Positions 33,000-43,369 are shown, counted from the first letter of the stretch. The stretch is 64,000 nucleotides of DNA from Porphyromonadaceae bacterium UBA2751 (GCA_002353285.1 DEJJ01000034.1:144860-208859), one strand, 5' to 3'. Numbers and translations are program-made. The notes: generated by a model not told the origin, from the sequence alone.

Positions 33000-33452
33000 A
33001 TGACTGAGATGCGCATCGACAAGTGGCTATGGGCCACGAGAGTGTTTAAGACCCGCTCACTGGCAACCGACCAGTGTAAGCTCGGGCGTGTCACCATTAA
33101 GGGGATGAACGTGAAACCGTCGCACAACGTGAAGGTGGGCGACGTGATCGAGGTGCGCAAGCCACCAGTCACATTCACATTTGAGGTGGTGGGGCTGCTC
33201 AACAATCGAGTGGGAGCTAAACTCGTGCCTAACTATCTGAAAAACATTACCCCCGACGACCAGTATCGCATCCTTGAGATGGCACGCATTGGAGGCTTCG
33301 TCCGCCGCCAGAAGGGAATGGGACGTCCCACTAAGAAAGAGGGACGTGAGATGAAAGAATTTGCCGATGAGGTGTTCTTCGATTTCGACGACTTCGACGA
33401 CGAGAACCCACTCTGGACCGAAGAAGACGAAGCGCGCCTCAACAAGAAATAG
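33000..33452 (+). CDS. hslR: S4-domain heat-shock protein HslR (Hsp15)
   Basis: A protein of 150 residues. The S4 RNA-binding domain spans about 4-70 (RIDKWLWATRVFKTRSLA, LGRVTIKGMNVKPS, VKVGDVIEV). The C-terminus is acidic (FFDFDDFDDENPLW). Hsp15 binds free 50S subunits carrying nascent chains and helps recycle them. The start ATG at 33000 lies right after the repeat tract; a TTG-initiated longer frame is unlikely. Confidence 0.9.
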   Translation: MTEMRIDKWLWATRVFKTRSLATDQCKLGRVTIKGMNVKPSHNVKVGDVIEVRKPPVTFTFEVVGLLNNRVGAKLVPNYLKNITPDDQYRILEMARIGGFVRRQKGMGRPTKKEGREMKEFADEVFFDFDDFDDENPLWTEEDEARLNKK

Positions 33453-33556
33453 CACTAACCAGCTATAACTATATAGATGAACTATAAAGAAGTCCGACAT
33501 CAGGTCCGACCAGTCTGACCAGTCCGACCTCTCGCATCTGAAATCTGCCCTCAGCC

Positions 33557-35413
33557 TTACATGTAGAGCTTCTGGTTCTCGAAGTCGACCTCGCTCTCGA
33601 GTTGAGTGACGAAGTCGTTGAGCACATCGGGTTCCACATCGCCAAGCCCATACTCGTTCTCGGCATCCTTGCGGATGAGCGAAATCCACTCGCGTCGTGC
33701 TGCCACGTAATCATTGTGAATGCGTTCAACTGCCTCGGCGTCAAGATTGTCAATGCCGTAGTAGTCAAGTATCATTCGGTAGGTCCACGACCATCGATAC
33801 TCGTTGTAGTTGTTGTGAATGGAAACGAAGCGGTCGAGGACTTCCTCAATCGACGAGAGCTTGCCGCTAATAACATCCTCAACCAAGCGGTTTTCCTCGC
33901 TCTCGGGCAATAGCATGCCCGAGAGGTCTATCCAGTTGCCCTCACCCACTTGCGATGATGGAACAACAGGGCGGTGACGCTTGAGAACAGCGCCCATATA
34001 GATGCGCAATGCCATGTCGTAATATTCAATTCCCCTGCGCAGCATGGGAGCCTTGATAACATACTCATGGTAGTTGTAGGTGCTCACATTATCGCCACTG
34101 GCGGCACGCAACTTTTCAAGTATCTCCTTGCCGCGCAGCACCTCACTAATTGAGTATGGACTCAGCCAGTCGAAGTTGACGATGCTCTTGCGGTCGTGCA
34201 CGCGACGCTTGTCGCGCTTGGGCCACTTGCGAATGTCGCGGTAAAGGCCCACTGTGGCGAAATTGCGCCCAGGCTTGATGTACATGGTGTCGCCATAGGC
34301 TATCAGGTAGGAGAATGGCAGGTCGCGAGTGTCGGGGTGATACATCAGTTTGCCAAACAGCACGCTGAAGGTGCCAATGTTGGCAGGCATGAGCAAGTAG
34401 GCTCCACTTGCCGTCTTGCTGCCTCGCTCCAGGATACCGTAGTGCATCGGGCCCATCTTGTAGGCGTGGTTGCTGAAGTTGGTGGCCGAGCCTGCGTTGT
34501 AGAACGAGAACTGGCCGCCAATGAGCAGCGAACTCTTGTGATGACTCACTGTGAACGGGCCACAGAAGGCGGCGCATGCCTCGCCGTTCGACATGTAGCT
34601 GTTGGCAAAGAACACACTGCTTGCTGCTGTGAAGCCATTGCTCAGCTCGCATGCCTCACCCACCATGCAGTCAACAATCTTCACGCTGTTGATAATCTTC
34701 GACCCACCGCTTATGATAGAGTTCTCGCATATCACGCCAGTGCCTATGGTGATTGGATTCTCAACAGTGCTGCTGATAGTGCAGTCGCTCAGGCGCGACA
34801 CGCCACTCATTTGGCATCCGTCGCCCACTACGGCATTGGTTATCTCGTTGGTGTTGATAATCTTAACCTTGTTGCCAATAATGCTGCAATCTGGTCTGCG
34901 CTCGGCAATGTATTTCTCTACAAGTGGTGTCAGCGACTGCATGAAAGCATGATTGCCATACTGCTTCACCATCAAGGCGGCAAGCTGGCTGTTAAGACCG
35001 TCGAAGAGAAGCAGGTTGCCATCGCCCACCTCGTTCAAGACTGAGATGAGGCTGCCCTGCCCATAGGTCGCCCCTGGGCGTGTCTCGATTGTGCACACGT
35101 TGCTTATGTGGCATCCGTTGCCCACCACCACATTATTCATGTAGTTGCCCACATTCTCAATAAGGCAGCTGTCGCCTATGGTCACGTTGCGCAACGTGGC
35201 GTTGTTGATGCCGCAGCGTTTCACAAAGCCTTCACTCACCTCGATGCTGCCGCAGCATCCTCCCAGCTTTGCATAGCCATAGAAGGTGGTGCGGCGCACG
35301 CAGTGTGGGTCAAAGCCTCGGGCCACTTCCACCAGATTCCAGTCCTCGGCCTGACAGCCGTTTATAATTAATGTGTCTATTTCTTGTTGATTTAGCTTGC
35401 GATATTCCTTCAT
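33557..35413 (-). CDS. DUF4954 family left-handed beta-helix protein
   Basis: A protein of 618 residues. The first 350 residues contain irregular hexapeptide-type repeats (CGINNATLRNVTIGD, VVVGNGCHISNV, NAVVGDGCQMSGVS), so a left-handed beta-helix fold like that of acyl- or nucleotidyltransferases is likely. The C-terminal 250 residues are helical. This family is typical of Bacteroidota and spirochaetes and has no proven function. Starts at 35446 (TTG), 35422 and 35413 are possible; the -7 box at 35451-35444 excludes the first, and MKEYRKLNQQEI fits best. Confidence 0.88.
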   Translation of the reverse strand: MKEYRKLNQQEIDTLIINGCQAEDWNLVEVARGFDPHCVRRTTFYGYAKLGGCCGSIEVSEGFVKRCGINNATLRNVTIGDSCLIENVGNYMNNVVVGNGCHISNVCTIETRPGATYGQGSLISVLNEVGDGNLLLFDGLNSQLAALMVKQYGNHAFMQSLTPLVEKYIAERRPDCSIIGNKVKIINTNEITNAVVGDGCQMSGVSRLSDCTISSTVENPITIGTGVICENSIISGGSKIINSVKIVDCMVGEACELSNGFTAASSVFFANSYMSNGEACAAFCGPFTVSHHKSSLLIGGQFSFYNAGSATNFSNHAYKMGPMHYGILERGSKTASGAYLLMPANIGTFSVLFGKLMYHPDTRDLPFSYLIAYGDTMYIKPGRNFATVGLYRDIRKWPKRDKRRVHDRKSIVNFDWLSPYSISEVLRGKEILEKLRAASGDNVSTYNYHEYVIKAPMLRRGIEYYDMALRIYMGAVLKRHRPVVPSSQVGEGNWIDLSGMLLPESEENRLVEDVISGKLSSIEEVLDRFVSIHNNYNEYRWSWTYRMILDYYGIDNLDAEAVERIHNDYVAARREWISLIRKDAENEYGLGDVEPDVLNDFVTQLESEVDFENQKLYM

Positions 35414-35443
35414 GTGTGTCATTTGTCTTGATTGTTTGCGGTG

Positions 35444-35451
35444 CAAAAATA
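35444..35451 (-). promoter_or_regulatory. -7 box of the DUF4954 gene
   Basis: TATTTTTG on the minus strand, about 30 nt before the chosen ATG. It overlaps the upstream TTG candidate start and so argues against it. Confidence 0.5.
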
Positions 35452-35622
35452 GGCAATATTGCTCAACCCATCATCACATTAATGCCTCTTTAACCTTCAT
35501 TGCGAATCATAACCATTTTTTTGAAAATTATTGAGCGTAATGTTTTTATTGCAAGAAAGAGTGGCGCGATAACGAGAATTTTTATTACTTTTGTGGCGAA
35601 AATTTATTAAATTTATTGCATT

Positions 35623-37056
35623 ATGATTTCATTCCTTATTAGCATAGTTGCGCTGGTGCTCGGCTACCTGATTTATGGGCGAGTGGTGGAGCGCATCTTT
35701 GGCCCCGACACTCGTCTCACTCCTGCCATGGCTCACCCCGATGGTGTCGACTACATTGCCATGCCCACCTGGAAAGTGTTTATGATTCAGTTCCTCAACA
35801 TCGCTGGCAATGGACCCATCTTTGGTGCCATAATGGGTGCGTGGTTCGGACCGGCAAGCTTCCTGTGGATTGTGCTTGGATGCATCTTTGCCGGCTCAGT
35901 TCACGACTACCTCAGCGGCATGCTCTCGCTGCGCCACGATGGTGCTGGACTGCCCGAGCTTGTGGGCAAGTACATGGGCAATACCATGAAGATTATCATG
36001 CTGGTGTTCTCTATGTTGCTGCTGCTCATGGTGGGCGCGGTGTTCGTCTACAGCCCAGCGTCGATATTGGCAGGCTTGGGTGGCAGCGAGGTGCTGTGGT
36101 TCATTGTGATATTCATCTATTACATCATTGCCACGTTGCTTCCCATCGACAAGATTATAGGTAAGATTTATCCGCTGTTTGCCGTAGCATTGATTTTCAT
36201 GGCAATAGGTCTGTTTGTGTGCCTGCTCATTAAGATGCCTCACATCCCTGAGGTGTGGAACATTGGCAACATGGACTCGTGGATGAATGCTCAGGTCAGC
36301 GACGGGGTCGACTTATTAGGATTGAAAGACTATCTATCCAAGAACTCGCTATTCCCTGCCATGTTCATCACCATAGCCTGTGGCGCAATCAGTGGCTTCC
36401 ATGCCACTCAGAGCCCACTGATGGCACGATGCCTCAAGAACGAAAAGCTGGGACGACCTGTGTTTTATGGCTCGATGATAACTGAGGGCTTTGTGGCACT
36501 CGTGTGGGCTGCTGTGTCGTCGTGGTTCTTCTACAGCGGCGGCTGGAGAGATGTCCTTCCACAGGATGCTGTTAATGAGTTTTTGGCACAGGTCAACAAT
36601 GCCGATGGCAAGACTCTAATTCAATATTTCAACGCTCCTGCTGTGGTCAAGCTCGTGTGCAGCAGTTGGCTGGGTGTTGCTGGTGGCATCCTGGCCATGC
36701 TGGGTGTGGTGGCAGCTCCCATCACAAGTGGCGACACGGCTTTGCGCAGTGCACGCCTTATTGTCGCCGATTTCCTGAAAGTTGACCAAAAGCCCATTAT
36801 CAAGCGATTGATGATTGCTGTGCCCATATTTGTGGCTGTATTGTTACTCTTGATTTGGCAACTGGCCAACCCCGACGGTTTCAACGTTCTGTGGCAGTAC
36901 TTTGGATGGTCTAACCAAACCCTCTCGGTGTTCACCCTCTGGACTATTACCATCTATCTTTATAAAAAGAAGAAATGCTACTGGGTGACTCTCTTCCCCG
37001 CCATTTTCATGACGGCTGTGAGCATTTCGTTCATAATACAGCGCATCATCTTGTAA
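35623..37056 (+). CDS. cstA: carbon starvation protein CstA (peptide/pyruvate transporter)
   Basis: A protein of 477 residues with about 13-15 membrane helices. Family marks are GYLIYGRVVERIFGPD at the N-terminus, FLNIAGNGPIFGAIMGAWFG, FAGSVHDYLSGMLSLRHDG and the later GFHATQSPLMARCL. CstA-type permeases take up peptides or pyruvate. This is the short form, without the long C-terminal domain. Only 2 nt separate its stop from the ATG of the UvrA-like gene, so the two are co-transcribed. Confidence 0.93.
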   Translation: MISFLISIVALVLGYLIYGRVVERIFGPDTRLTPAMAHPDGVDYIAMPTWKVFMIQFLNIAGNGPIFGAIMGAWFGPASFLWIVLGCIFAGSVHDYLSGMLSLRHDGAGLPELVGKYMGNTMKIIMLVFSMLLLLMVGAVFVYSPASILAGLGGSEVLWFIVIFIYYIIATLLPIDKIIGKIYPLFAVALIFMAIGLFVCLLIKMPHIPEVWNIGNMDSWMNAQVSDGVDLLGLKDYLSKNSLFPAMFITIACGAISGFHATQSPLMARCLKNEKLGRPVFYGSMITEGFVALVWAAVSSWFFYSGGWRDVLPQDAVNEFLAQVNNADGKTLIQYFNAPAVVKLVCSSWLGVAGGILAMLGVVAAPITSGDTALRSARLIVADFLKVDQKPIIKRLMIAVPIFVAVLLLLIWQLANPDGFNVLWQYFGWSNQTLSVFTLWTITIYLYKKKKCYWVTLFPAIFMTAVSISFIIQRIIL

Positions 37057-37058
37057 TA

Positions 37059-39320
37059 ATGGCGCGCGACAAAATAATCATTCGCGGAGCTCGAGAGAAC
37101 AACCTCAAGGATGTGTCGCTCGAGATTCCAAAGCATGAAATCACGGTGTTTACTGGCGTGTCGGGCTCGGGCAAGAGCTCGCTGGTGCTCGACACCATTG
37201 CAGCCAAGTCACGGCGGGAACTTAACGACACCTTCCCTTCGTTTGTGCAGCAATATCTGCCCAAATATGGCAGGCCACACGTCGATGCCATCGAGAACTT
37301 GCCCATAGCAATCGTCATCGACCAGAAGAAACCAGCGCAGAACTCACGCTCAACCGTTGCCACCTACACCGACATCGCTGCGCTGCTGCGCCTGCTCTTT
37401 TCGCGTGTGGGCCAGCCATGGGTGGGCTATGCCGAGTCGTTCAGCTTCAATCATCCCGAGGGGAGCTGTCCGCGCTGCTCGGGCCTGGGCGAGATTCGTG
37501 AGCTCGACATCCACAAGCTGGTCGACTTCAACAAGAGCCTTAACGACGAGGACACTATTCATTACATCGCCTTCGGCAAGGGCGGGTGGCGCTGGATTCG
37601 CTATGCTCACAGTGGACTCTTCGACCTTGACAAGAAAATCAAGGATTATAGTCCCGAGGAACTCGACCTGTTTCTCAACAGTCCGCAAATTCGCCTCAAG
37701 AACCCGCCGGCCAATTGGCCCAAAAGTGCAAAATATGAGGGGCTGATTCCTCGCATGTATCGCAGCATTATCAATAGTGAGGAAGGCCTGCTGCATGCTG
37801 CTGTGCTCAATCCCATGCTCAATATGGGCGTGTGTCCCGACTGCGGAGGCACTCGCCTGAGCCCTCGTGTGCTCTCGTGCAAGATTGAGGGCATCAACAT
37901 CGCCCAGGCGTGCGCCATGTCGATAACCAAGCTCAACGAGTGGATTAAGGCCCTCTCTTCGCCGCTGGCAGTTGACCTGAAGAAGGCGATAAGCGCGCGT
38001 CTCACGGCGCTTGAGGAGATTGGGCTGGGCTACTTGAGTCTTGACCGCGGTGTGGGCACTCTCTCGGGAGGCGAGGCGCAGCGATGCAAGATTGCTAAGT
38101 ATATCAATTCGTCGCTGGCCGACGTGCTCTATATCCTTGACGAACCAAGCACTGGCCTGCACGATCACGACATTGAGAAGATGAAACTCTCGGTGCGGCG
38201 TCTGCGCGATGCTGGCAACACCGTGCTGCTGGTGGAGCATCACAAGGAGATGATTGCCATTGCCGACCACATTGTCGATCTCGGACCTGGCCCTGGCAGT
38301 AGGGGAGGGCGCATAATCTTTGAGGGAAGCTACTCTCAGCTGCTAAGTAGTGGAACTGACACAGGGCGCATGTTGAGTCAGCGTGGTGAGTTCAACGTCT
38401 CGCCTCGCAAGCCGTCGGGGTCATTCGCCTTGAGCGGAGCCAATCTCCACAATCTCAAGGATGTGAGCATCAATCTGCCTCTGGGTGTCTTCGCTGTGGT
38501 GGCAGGTGTGGCAGGCTCGGGAAAGAGCTCGCTCATGGAATGTTTCAGGCGCACTCAAGATGGCATTGTTTACATCAGCCAGAAGAACATAGGCGTGAGC
38601 CTGCGCTCCACTCCAGCTACCTACATGGACGTGGCACCCTTCATTCGCAAGCGTTTTGCCCGCGCCCACAAGCTCAAGGAGCAGTATTTCACCTTCAATG
38701 GCAAGGGTGGTTGCCCCGTGTGTGGCGGCAAGGGCGTGGTTATCTCCGAAATGGCGTTCATGGACAACATCGAGACCACATGCGAGGCGTGTGGTGGCTT
38801 ACGCTACTCAAAGGAAGCTCTACAATACACAGTCGATGGTAAAAATATTGCTCAAGTGATGGACTTGAGTGTGCGTCGTGCTAGTGAGTTCTTTGCTGGC
38901 ACTCCCGTCGAGGAGAAATTGCGACCGCTCATGGTTGTGGGGCTTGACTACTTGCACTTGAACCAGGCGCTTAGCACTCTGTCGGGTGGCGAGTTGCAGC
39001 GCATGAAGCTTGCGTCCTATCTGCAGCCTTACACTTCACCTCTTGATAAGGGGGGGCAGCGAGGCATCTTCATCATTGATGAACCCACCGATGGCCTGCA
39101 TCTGAAGGACGTGCATCATCTCATTGAGTTGTTCAACCGCATGGTCGATGAGGGCAACACTGTGTATGTGGTGGAGCACAACACGAGTGTGATCAAGGCC
39201 GCCGACTTTGTGATAGAGATGGGGCCTGGTGCTGGCGACGACGGCGGGCGCGTAATCTTTGCTGGAGCACCACAATCCATGATTAATGCTGCCAGCTCGG
39301 TTACTGCACGGTATTTGTAG
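37059..39320 (+). CDS. short UvrA paralogue (ABC-ATPase of the excinuclease A family)
   Basis: A protein of 753 residues, against about 940 for UvrA. Two ABC modules are present: Walker A GVSGSGKSS at about 33-41 and GVAGSGKSS near 485, signatures LSGGEAQR and LSGGELQR, and Walker B ILDEPSTGL and IIDEPTDGL. Cysteine pairs (CPRC, CPDC, CPVC...CEAC) show the zinc modules. The UvrB-binding insertion of canonical UvrA is shortened. Such paralogues (UvrA2/DrrC-like) are linked to resistance to DNA-binding drugs in other bacteria and are not the main repair UvrA. Translation is coupled to cstA. Confidence 0.85.
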   Translation: MARDKIIIRGARENNLKDVSLEIPKHEITVFTGVSGSGKSSLVLDTIAAKSRRELNDTFPSFVQQYLPKYGRPHVDAIENLPIAIVIDQKKPAQNSRSTVATYTDIAALLRLLFSRVGQPWVGYAESFSFNHPEGSCPRCSGLGEIRELDIHKLVDFNKSLNDEDTIHYIAFGKGGWRWIRYAHSGLFDLDKKIKDYSPEELDLFLNSPQIRLKNPPANWPKSAKYEGLIPRMYRSIINSEEGLLHAAVLNPMLNMGVCPDCGGTRLSPRVLSCKIEGINIAQACAMSITKLNEWIKALSSPLAVDLKKAISARLTALEEIGLGYLSLDRGVGTLSGGEAQRCKIAKYINSSLADVLYILDEPSTGLHDHDIEKMKLSVRRLRDAGNTVLLVEHHKEMIAIADHIVDLGPGPGSRGGRIIFEGSYSQLLSSGTDTGRMLSQRGEFNVSPRKPSGSFALSGANLHNLKDVSINLPLGVFAVVAGVAGSGKSSLMECFRRTQDGIVYISQKNIGVSLRSTPATYMDVAPFIRKRFARAHKLKEQYFTFNGKGGCPVCGGKGVVISEMAFMDNIETTCEACGGLRYSKEALQYTVDGKNIAQVMDLSVRRASEFFAGTPVEEKLRPLMVVGLDYLHLNQALSTLSGGELQRMKLASYLQPYTSPLDKGGQRGIFIIDEPTDGLHLKDVHHLIELFNRMVDEGNTVYVVEHNTSVIKAADFVIEMGPGAGDDGGRVIFAGAPQSMINAASSVTARYL

Positions 39321-39337
39321 TCGACAACGCCTCTTTT

Positions 39338-41215
39338 TTAACGCTTGCGGCGTGATTTCTTCATGAATTTGTCGTAGTTGCCAGCAGTGTCATCGGCATT
39401 CTTCTTCCTGTTCTTGAAGCCTCGCTCGGCATCGCGCCTGGTGCGACGGTCGCTGCGGTTGCGGCGTTCACGCTCAATGGCGGCATATTTCTCGCGGCGT
39501 CTCTCGGCGCGGTTTTTCTTCACTTCTCCCTCAAGGCTCATGGCGGCATAATCCTTTGTGGCATCAGCAATCTCAAGGTATAGCCGCTTGCCATAGAACT
39601 CAGTGTTGCGCAGTGCGCTTATCACCTTGTGGGCCTCGCCTTGCTGCACGTCAAAGAGTGAGTAGTTCGTGAGCAGGTCGATGCGCCCTATGCCGATGTG
39701 CTTGCCTGCACCGCTGCTATTGATCATGCGAATGAGGTCGGGGGCGTAGAATCCATGACTCTTGCCCACATTGATGAACACGCGGTCGAAGCCTTGCTCG
39801 CCGGTGCGGCGGTCCTTCTCGCTGCTGGGGCGCGCATTGAGCTGGTTGCGCTCTTTCTTCTCGCTACCCTTGCGCTCCTTCTTCTCGGGAACATAGTCGA
39901 GCACTGGAGCCTTCTTGTAGTAGTCGAGCATGCGGTTGAATTCGAGCGAGAGCAGGCGCTTTATCACGTCCTCGCCGCTGAGCCACGACAGCTTCTTGAG
40001 CACACCGGGCAGGTAGGGGGCAATTTCATCTTCTTGCACATCCACATTCTCGAGGCGGTCGGCAAGATTAAACAGCTGCTTTTCAATGATTTCTTCGGCC
40101 TTTGGCACCTCGTGGCGCTCAAATTCTTTGCCTATGTGCTTCTCAATCTGTCGCAACTTGCTGCGCTCGCGGCTGTGGATGATGGCGATGGATATGCCAG
40201 TCTTCCCAGCGCGGCCTGTGCGGCCACTGCGGTGGTTGTAGATGTCGTTATCGTCGGGCAGGCTGTAGCTGATGATGTGGGTGAGGTCGTTAACGTCGAG
40301 GCCTCGGGCTGCCACATCGGTCGCCACAAGCAGTTGCAGGTTGCGCTCGCGAAACTTCTTCATCACGGCATCACGCTGAGCTTGCGACAGGTCGCCATGC
40401 AGTGCATCGGCATCATAGCCGTCCTGAATGAGCTGTGAGGCAACTTCCTGAGCTGTGGCACGAGTGCGGCAAAAGATGATGCCATAGATGCGTGGCAAGT
40501 AGTCAACAATGCGCTTGAGAGCGTTGTACTTGTCGCGGGCATTCACCATATAATAGATGTGCCGCACATTGGCAGAGCCCTCGTTGCGAGTGCCAGCCAC
40601 AAACTCCACTGGGTCGTGCATGTAGTTTTGTGCTATGGCTGCTATCTCCTTGGGCATAGTGGCACTGAACAGGAGCATCTTGCGCTCGTCGGGAACATGG
40701 CTCAGTATCTCATTGATGTCGTCAACAAAGCCCATGTTGAGCATCTCGTCGGCTTCATCAAGTATCACCGTGCGCACGTCATCGAGTTTTACCGCTCCTC
40801 GCCTTATCAGGTCCTGAAGGCGACCGGGAGTGGCAACAATCACCTGCACTCCACGCTTCGCGGCCTTGATCTGGGGCTCGATGCTTGCTCCGCCATACAC
40901 CGCAAGCACCTGCAGGCCATCGATGTAGCGAGCATAGTCCTCGAGGTCGTTCTTGGTCTGCAAGCACAGCTCTCGTGTTGGGTCGAGTATCAGTGCCTGA
41001 GTGGTGCGCTGGCTGGTGTCGATGCGCTGCAATGTGGGCAGTCCAAATGCCGCTGTCTTGCCTGTGCCTGTCTGGGCAAGGCCCACCACATCGGTGTCTT
41101 CGTTGAGCAAGTGAGGTATCACCATCTCCTGGATGGGCATTGGGTGCTCATATCCCATGAGTTCAATCGAGCGCAGCAGGTCGTCGCGCACGCCTAATTC
41201 TTTGAATGTTGCCAT
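39338..41215 (-). CDS. deaD: DEAD-box RNA helicase with DbpA-type RNA-binding domain
   Basis: A protein of 625 residues. Motifs: Q motif with HPMPIQ, Walker A AQTGTGKT (47-54), PTRELCLQ, DEAD (153-156), SAT, and HRSGRTGRAGKTG. A DbpA/CsdA-type RRM-like domain spans about 480-560 (VFINVGKSHGFYAPDLIRMI). The tail is basic (RAERRREKYAAIERERR). It is a CsdA/DeaD-like helicase acting in ribosome assembly and mRNA turnover. The symbol is by similarity. Its promoter is divergent from that of speA. Confidence 0.92.
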   Translation of the reverse strand: MATFKELGVRDDLLRSIELMGYEHPMPIQEMVIPHLLNEDTDVVGLAQTGTGKTAAFGLPTLQRIDTSQRTTQALILDPTRELCLQTKNDLEDYARYIDGLQVLAVYGGASIEPQIKAAKRGVQVIVATPGRLQDLIRRGAVKLDDVRTVILDEADEMLNMGFVDDINEILSHVPDERKMLLFSATMPKEIAAIAQNYMHDPVEFVAGTRNEGSANVRHIYYMVNARDKYNALKRIVDYLPRIYGIIFCRTRATAQEVASQLIQDGYDADALHGDLSQAQRDAVMKKFRERNLQLLVATDVAARGLDVNDLTHIISYSLPDDNDIYNHRSGRTGRAGKTGISIAIIHSRERSKLRQIEKHIGKEFERHEVPKAEEIIEKQLFNLADRLENVDVQEDEIAPYLPGVLKKLSWLSGEDVIKRLLSLEFNRMLDYYKKAPVLDYVPEKKERKGSEKKERNQLNARPSSEKDRRTGEQGFDRVFINVGKSHGFYAPDLIRMINSSGAGKHIGIGRIDLLTNYSLFDVQQGEAHKVISALRNTEFYGKRLYLEIADATKDYAAMSLEGEVKKNRAERRREKYAAIERERRNRSDRRTRRDAERGFKNRKKNADDTAGNYDKFMKKSRRKR

Positions 41216-41257
41216 TGACGATTTTCAGTTTTTATAGGGATTTCTGATTTTTGGGTG

Positions 41258-41265
41258 CAAAGGTA
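41258..41265 (-). promoter_or_regulatory. -7 box of the DEAD-box helicase gene
   Basis: TACCTTTG on the minus strand, 43 nt before the ATG at 41215; the -33 element is not clear. Confidence 0.55.
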
Positions 41266-41287
41266 GGCATTTTATGGCTAAAAATTA

Positions 41288-41316
41288 TTGTTTTTAAGTT
41301 TTTAATTGTATTTTTG
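41288..41316 (+). promoter_or_regulatory. promoter of speA
   Basis: TTG at 41288-41290 and TATTTTTG at 41309-41316, with 18 nt between, about 64 nt before the speA ATG. Confidence 0.6.
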
Positions 41317-41379
41317 CAAGTTAGAACATGGGCATTCATGGCTCATCATGATTTATTCACCCTTTAAAACTTTAAACTC

Positions 41380-43299
41380 ATGAGCAGCATGAGCAAGTGG
41401 CGCTTGGACGACAGCGCCGAGATGTACAACATCAATGGTTGGGGCCTTAAATATTTCTCAATCAATGAAAAAGGCCACATGACAGTGACTCCTAAAGCCA
41501 CCTATAGCGGCGTGGATTTGGTGGAAGTGATGGACGAACTCAGGCAGCGCAACATCGGTGCTCCCGTGCTACTGCGCTTCCCCGACATCCTCGACAATCG
41601 CATCGAGAAGATTTCGAGCTGCTTCAAGAAGGCAGCCAAGGAATATGACTACCAGGCCAAGAACTTCATCATCTATCCCATTAAGGTGAACCAGATGCAG
41701 CCTGTTGTCGAGGAGCTGGTGAGTCATGGCAAGAAGTTCAACATCGGCCTGGAGGCTGGCTCAAAGCCCGAGCTGCATGCCGTGCTGGCCATGAACATGG
41801 GCAAGATTAATGAGAACTCGCTCATCATTTGCAACGGCTACAAGGATGAGAATTATATCGAGCTCGCACTCCTGGCACAGAAGATGGGACGGCGCATCTT
41901 CCTCGTGGTGGAGAAACTCAACGAGCTCAAGCTCATTGCCACTGTGGCCAAGCGGCTTAATGTGCGACCCAATGTGGGAGTGCGCATCAAGCTCTCAAGT
42001 AGCGGTAGTGGCAAGTGGGAGGAGAGCGGCGGCGACCGCAGCAAGTTTGGTCTGAACACCAGTGAGTTGCAGACGGCCATGGAATATCTTCAGGCCAACA
42101 AGATGGTCGACTGCTTGAAACTCATCCATTTCCACATTGGCAGTCAGGTGACCAAGATTAGGCGCATTAAGAACGCACTGCGTGAGGCTTGCCAGTTCTA
42201 TGTGCAGCTGTCACAACTGGGCTTCAACATCGATTTCATCGACATCGGGGGTGGCCTGGGAGTTGATTATGATGGCACTCGCAACAGTGCTCACGAGAAT
42301 AGCATGAACTATTCCATCCAGGAATATGTCAACGACTCGGTTTATCAACTGGTGGACTCATGCAACAAGAATGGCCTCAAGCATCCTAACATCATCACCG
42401 AGAGTGGTCGCAGTCTCACTGCACACCACTCGGTGCTTGTGGTCGAGGTGCTTGAGACTGCAAGCCTGCCACAGTGGGATGATGACAAGGATCAGCTGCG
42501 GGACGATGAGAACGAGCTCGTGCGCGACCTCTATGAGATTTACGACAAGATTAACATGGCGCGCTTGCTCGAGGACTGGCACGACGCACTGCAAATCAGG
42601 GAAGAAGCCCTCGACCGCTTCAGCCTGGGGCTGCTCGACTTGCGCACCCGCGCTATGGTTGAGAAGCTGTTCTGGAGTGTGGCACGCGAGGTGAACATGC
42701 TTGCCAGCGAGATGAAGCATGCTCCACAAGAGTTGCGCAGTGTGGCAAGGATGCTGCCTGAGAAGTATTTCTGCAACTTCTCCTTGTTCCAGTCGCTGCC
42801 CGACTCTTGGGCAATCGACCAGGTGTTCCCTGTGGTGCCGCTGGGTCGCCTTAACGAGCGCCCCGACCGCTTTGCCACTCTGCAGGACATCACCTGCGAC
42901 AGCGATGGCAAGATAGCCAATTTCATCTCCAATCAGGGCTTCTCGCACTTCCTGCCAGTGCATGGACTCAAGGATGGTGAGCATTACTACTTGGGTGTGT
43001 TCCTGGTGGGAGCTTATCAAGAAATTTTGGGCGACCTCCATAATCTCTTTGGCGACACCAATGCTGTGCACATCGATGTCTATAAGGATCACTACGAGAT
43101 TGATCAGGTCATCGATGGTGAGACCGTGGCCGAGGTTCTCGACTACGTTCAGTTCAGCCCCAAGGAGCTTGTGCGCAATGTTGAGTCATGGGTGGCCGAG
43201 TCGATTCGTGCCAAGAAGATTACGGCCGACGAGGGCAACGAGTTCGTGCGCAACTACCGCTCTGGACTCTACGGCTACACCTATCTCGAAAAAGAATAG
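41380..43299 (+). CDS. speA: biosynthetic arginine decarboxylase
   Basis: A protein of 639 residues, full length for SpeA. It makes agmatine from arginine for polyamine synthesis, using PLP and magnesium. The PLP lysine is in FIIYPIKVNQM (about 104), HFHIGSQ and IDIGGGLGVDYDG form the barrel phosphate-binding part, and ESGRSLTAHHSV lies in the second half. The C-terminal domain ends SGLYGYTYLEKE. The start at 41380 (MSSMSKWRL) has an in-frame second ATG three codons later, so the exact start is open. Confidence 0.96.
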   Translation: MSSMSKWRLDDSAEMYNINGWGLKYFSINEKGHMTVTPKATYSGVDLVEVMDELRQRNIGAPVLLRFPDILDNRIEKISSCFKKAAKEYDYQAKNFIIYPIKVNQMQPVVEELVSHGKKFNIGLEAGSKPELHAVLAMNMGKINENSLIICNGYKDENYIELALLAQKMGRRIFLVVEKLNELKLIATVAKRLNVRPNVGVRIKLSSSGSGKWEESGGDRSKFGLNTSELQTAMEYLQANKMVDCLKLIHFHIGSQVTKIRRIKNALREACQFYVQLSQLGFNIDFIDIGGGLGVDYDGTRNSAHENSMNYSIQEYVNDSVYQLVDSCNKNGLKHPNIITESGRSLTAHHSVLVVEVLETASLPQWDDDKDQLRDDENELVRDLYEIYDKINMARLLEDWHDALQIREEALDRFSLGLLDLRTRAMVEKLFWSVAREVNMLASEMKHAPQELRSVARMLPEKYFCNFSLFQSLPDSWAIDQVFPVVPLGRLNERPDRFATLQDITCDSDGKIANFISNQGFSHFLPVHGLKDGEHYYLGVFLVGAYQEILGDLHNLFGDTNAVHIDVYKDHYEIDQVIDGETVAEVLDYVQFSPKELVRNVESWVAESIRAKKITADEGNEFVRNYRSGLYGYTYLEKE

Positions 43300-43369
43300 C
43301 TTTAATAAAACGAATAGTGCACAATTCACATTGTATAATTGGTCTGTGCATTTTTAACACCTCTACATT

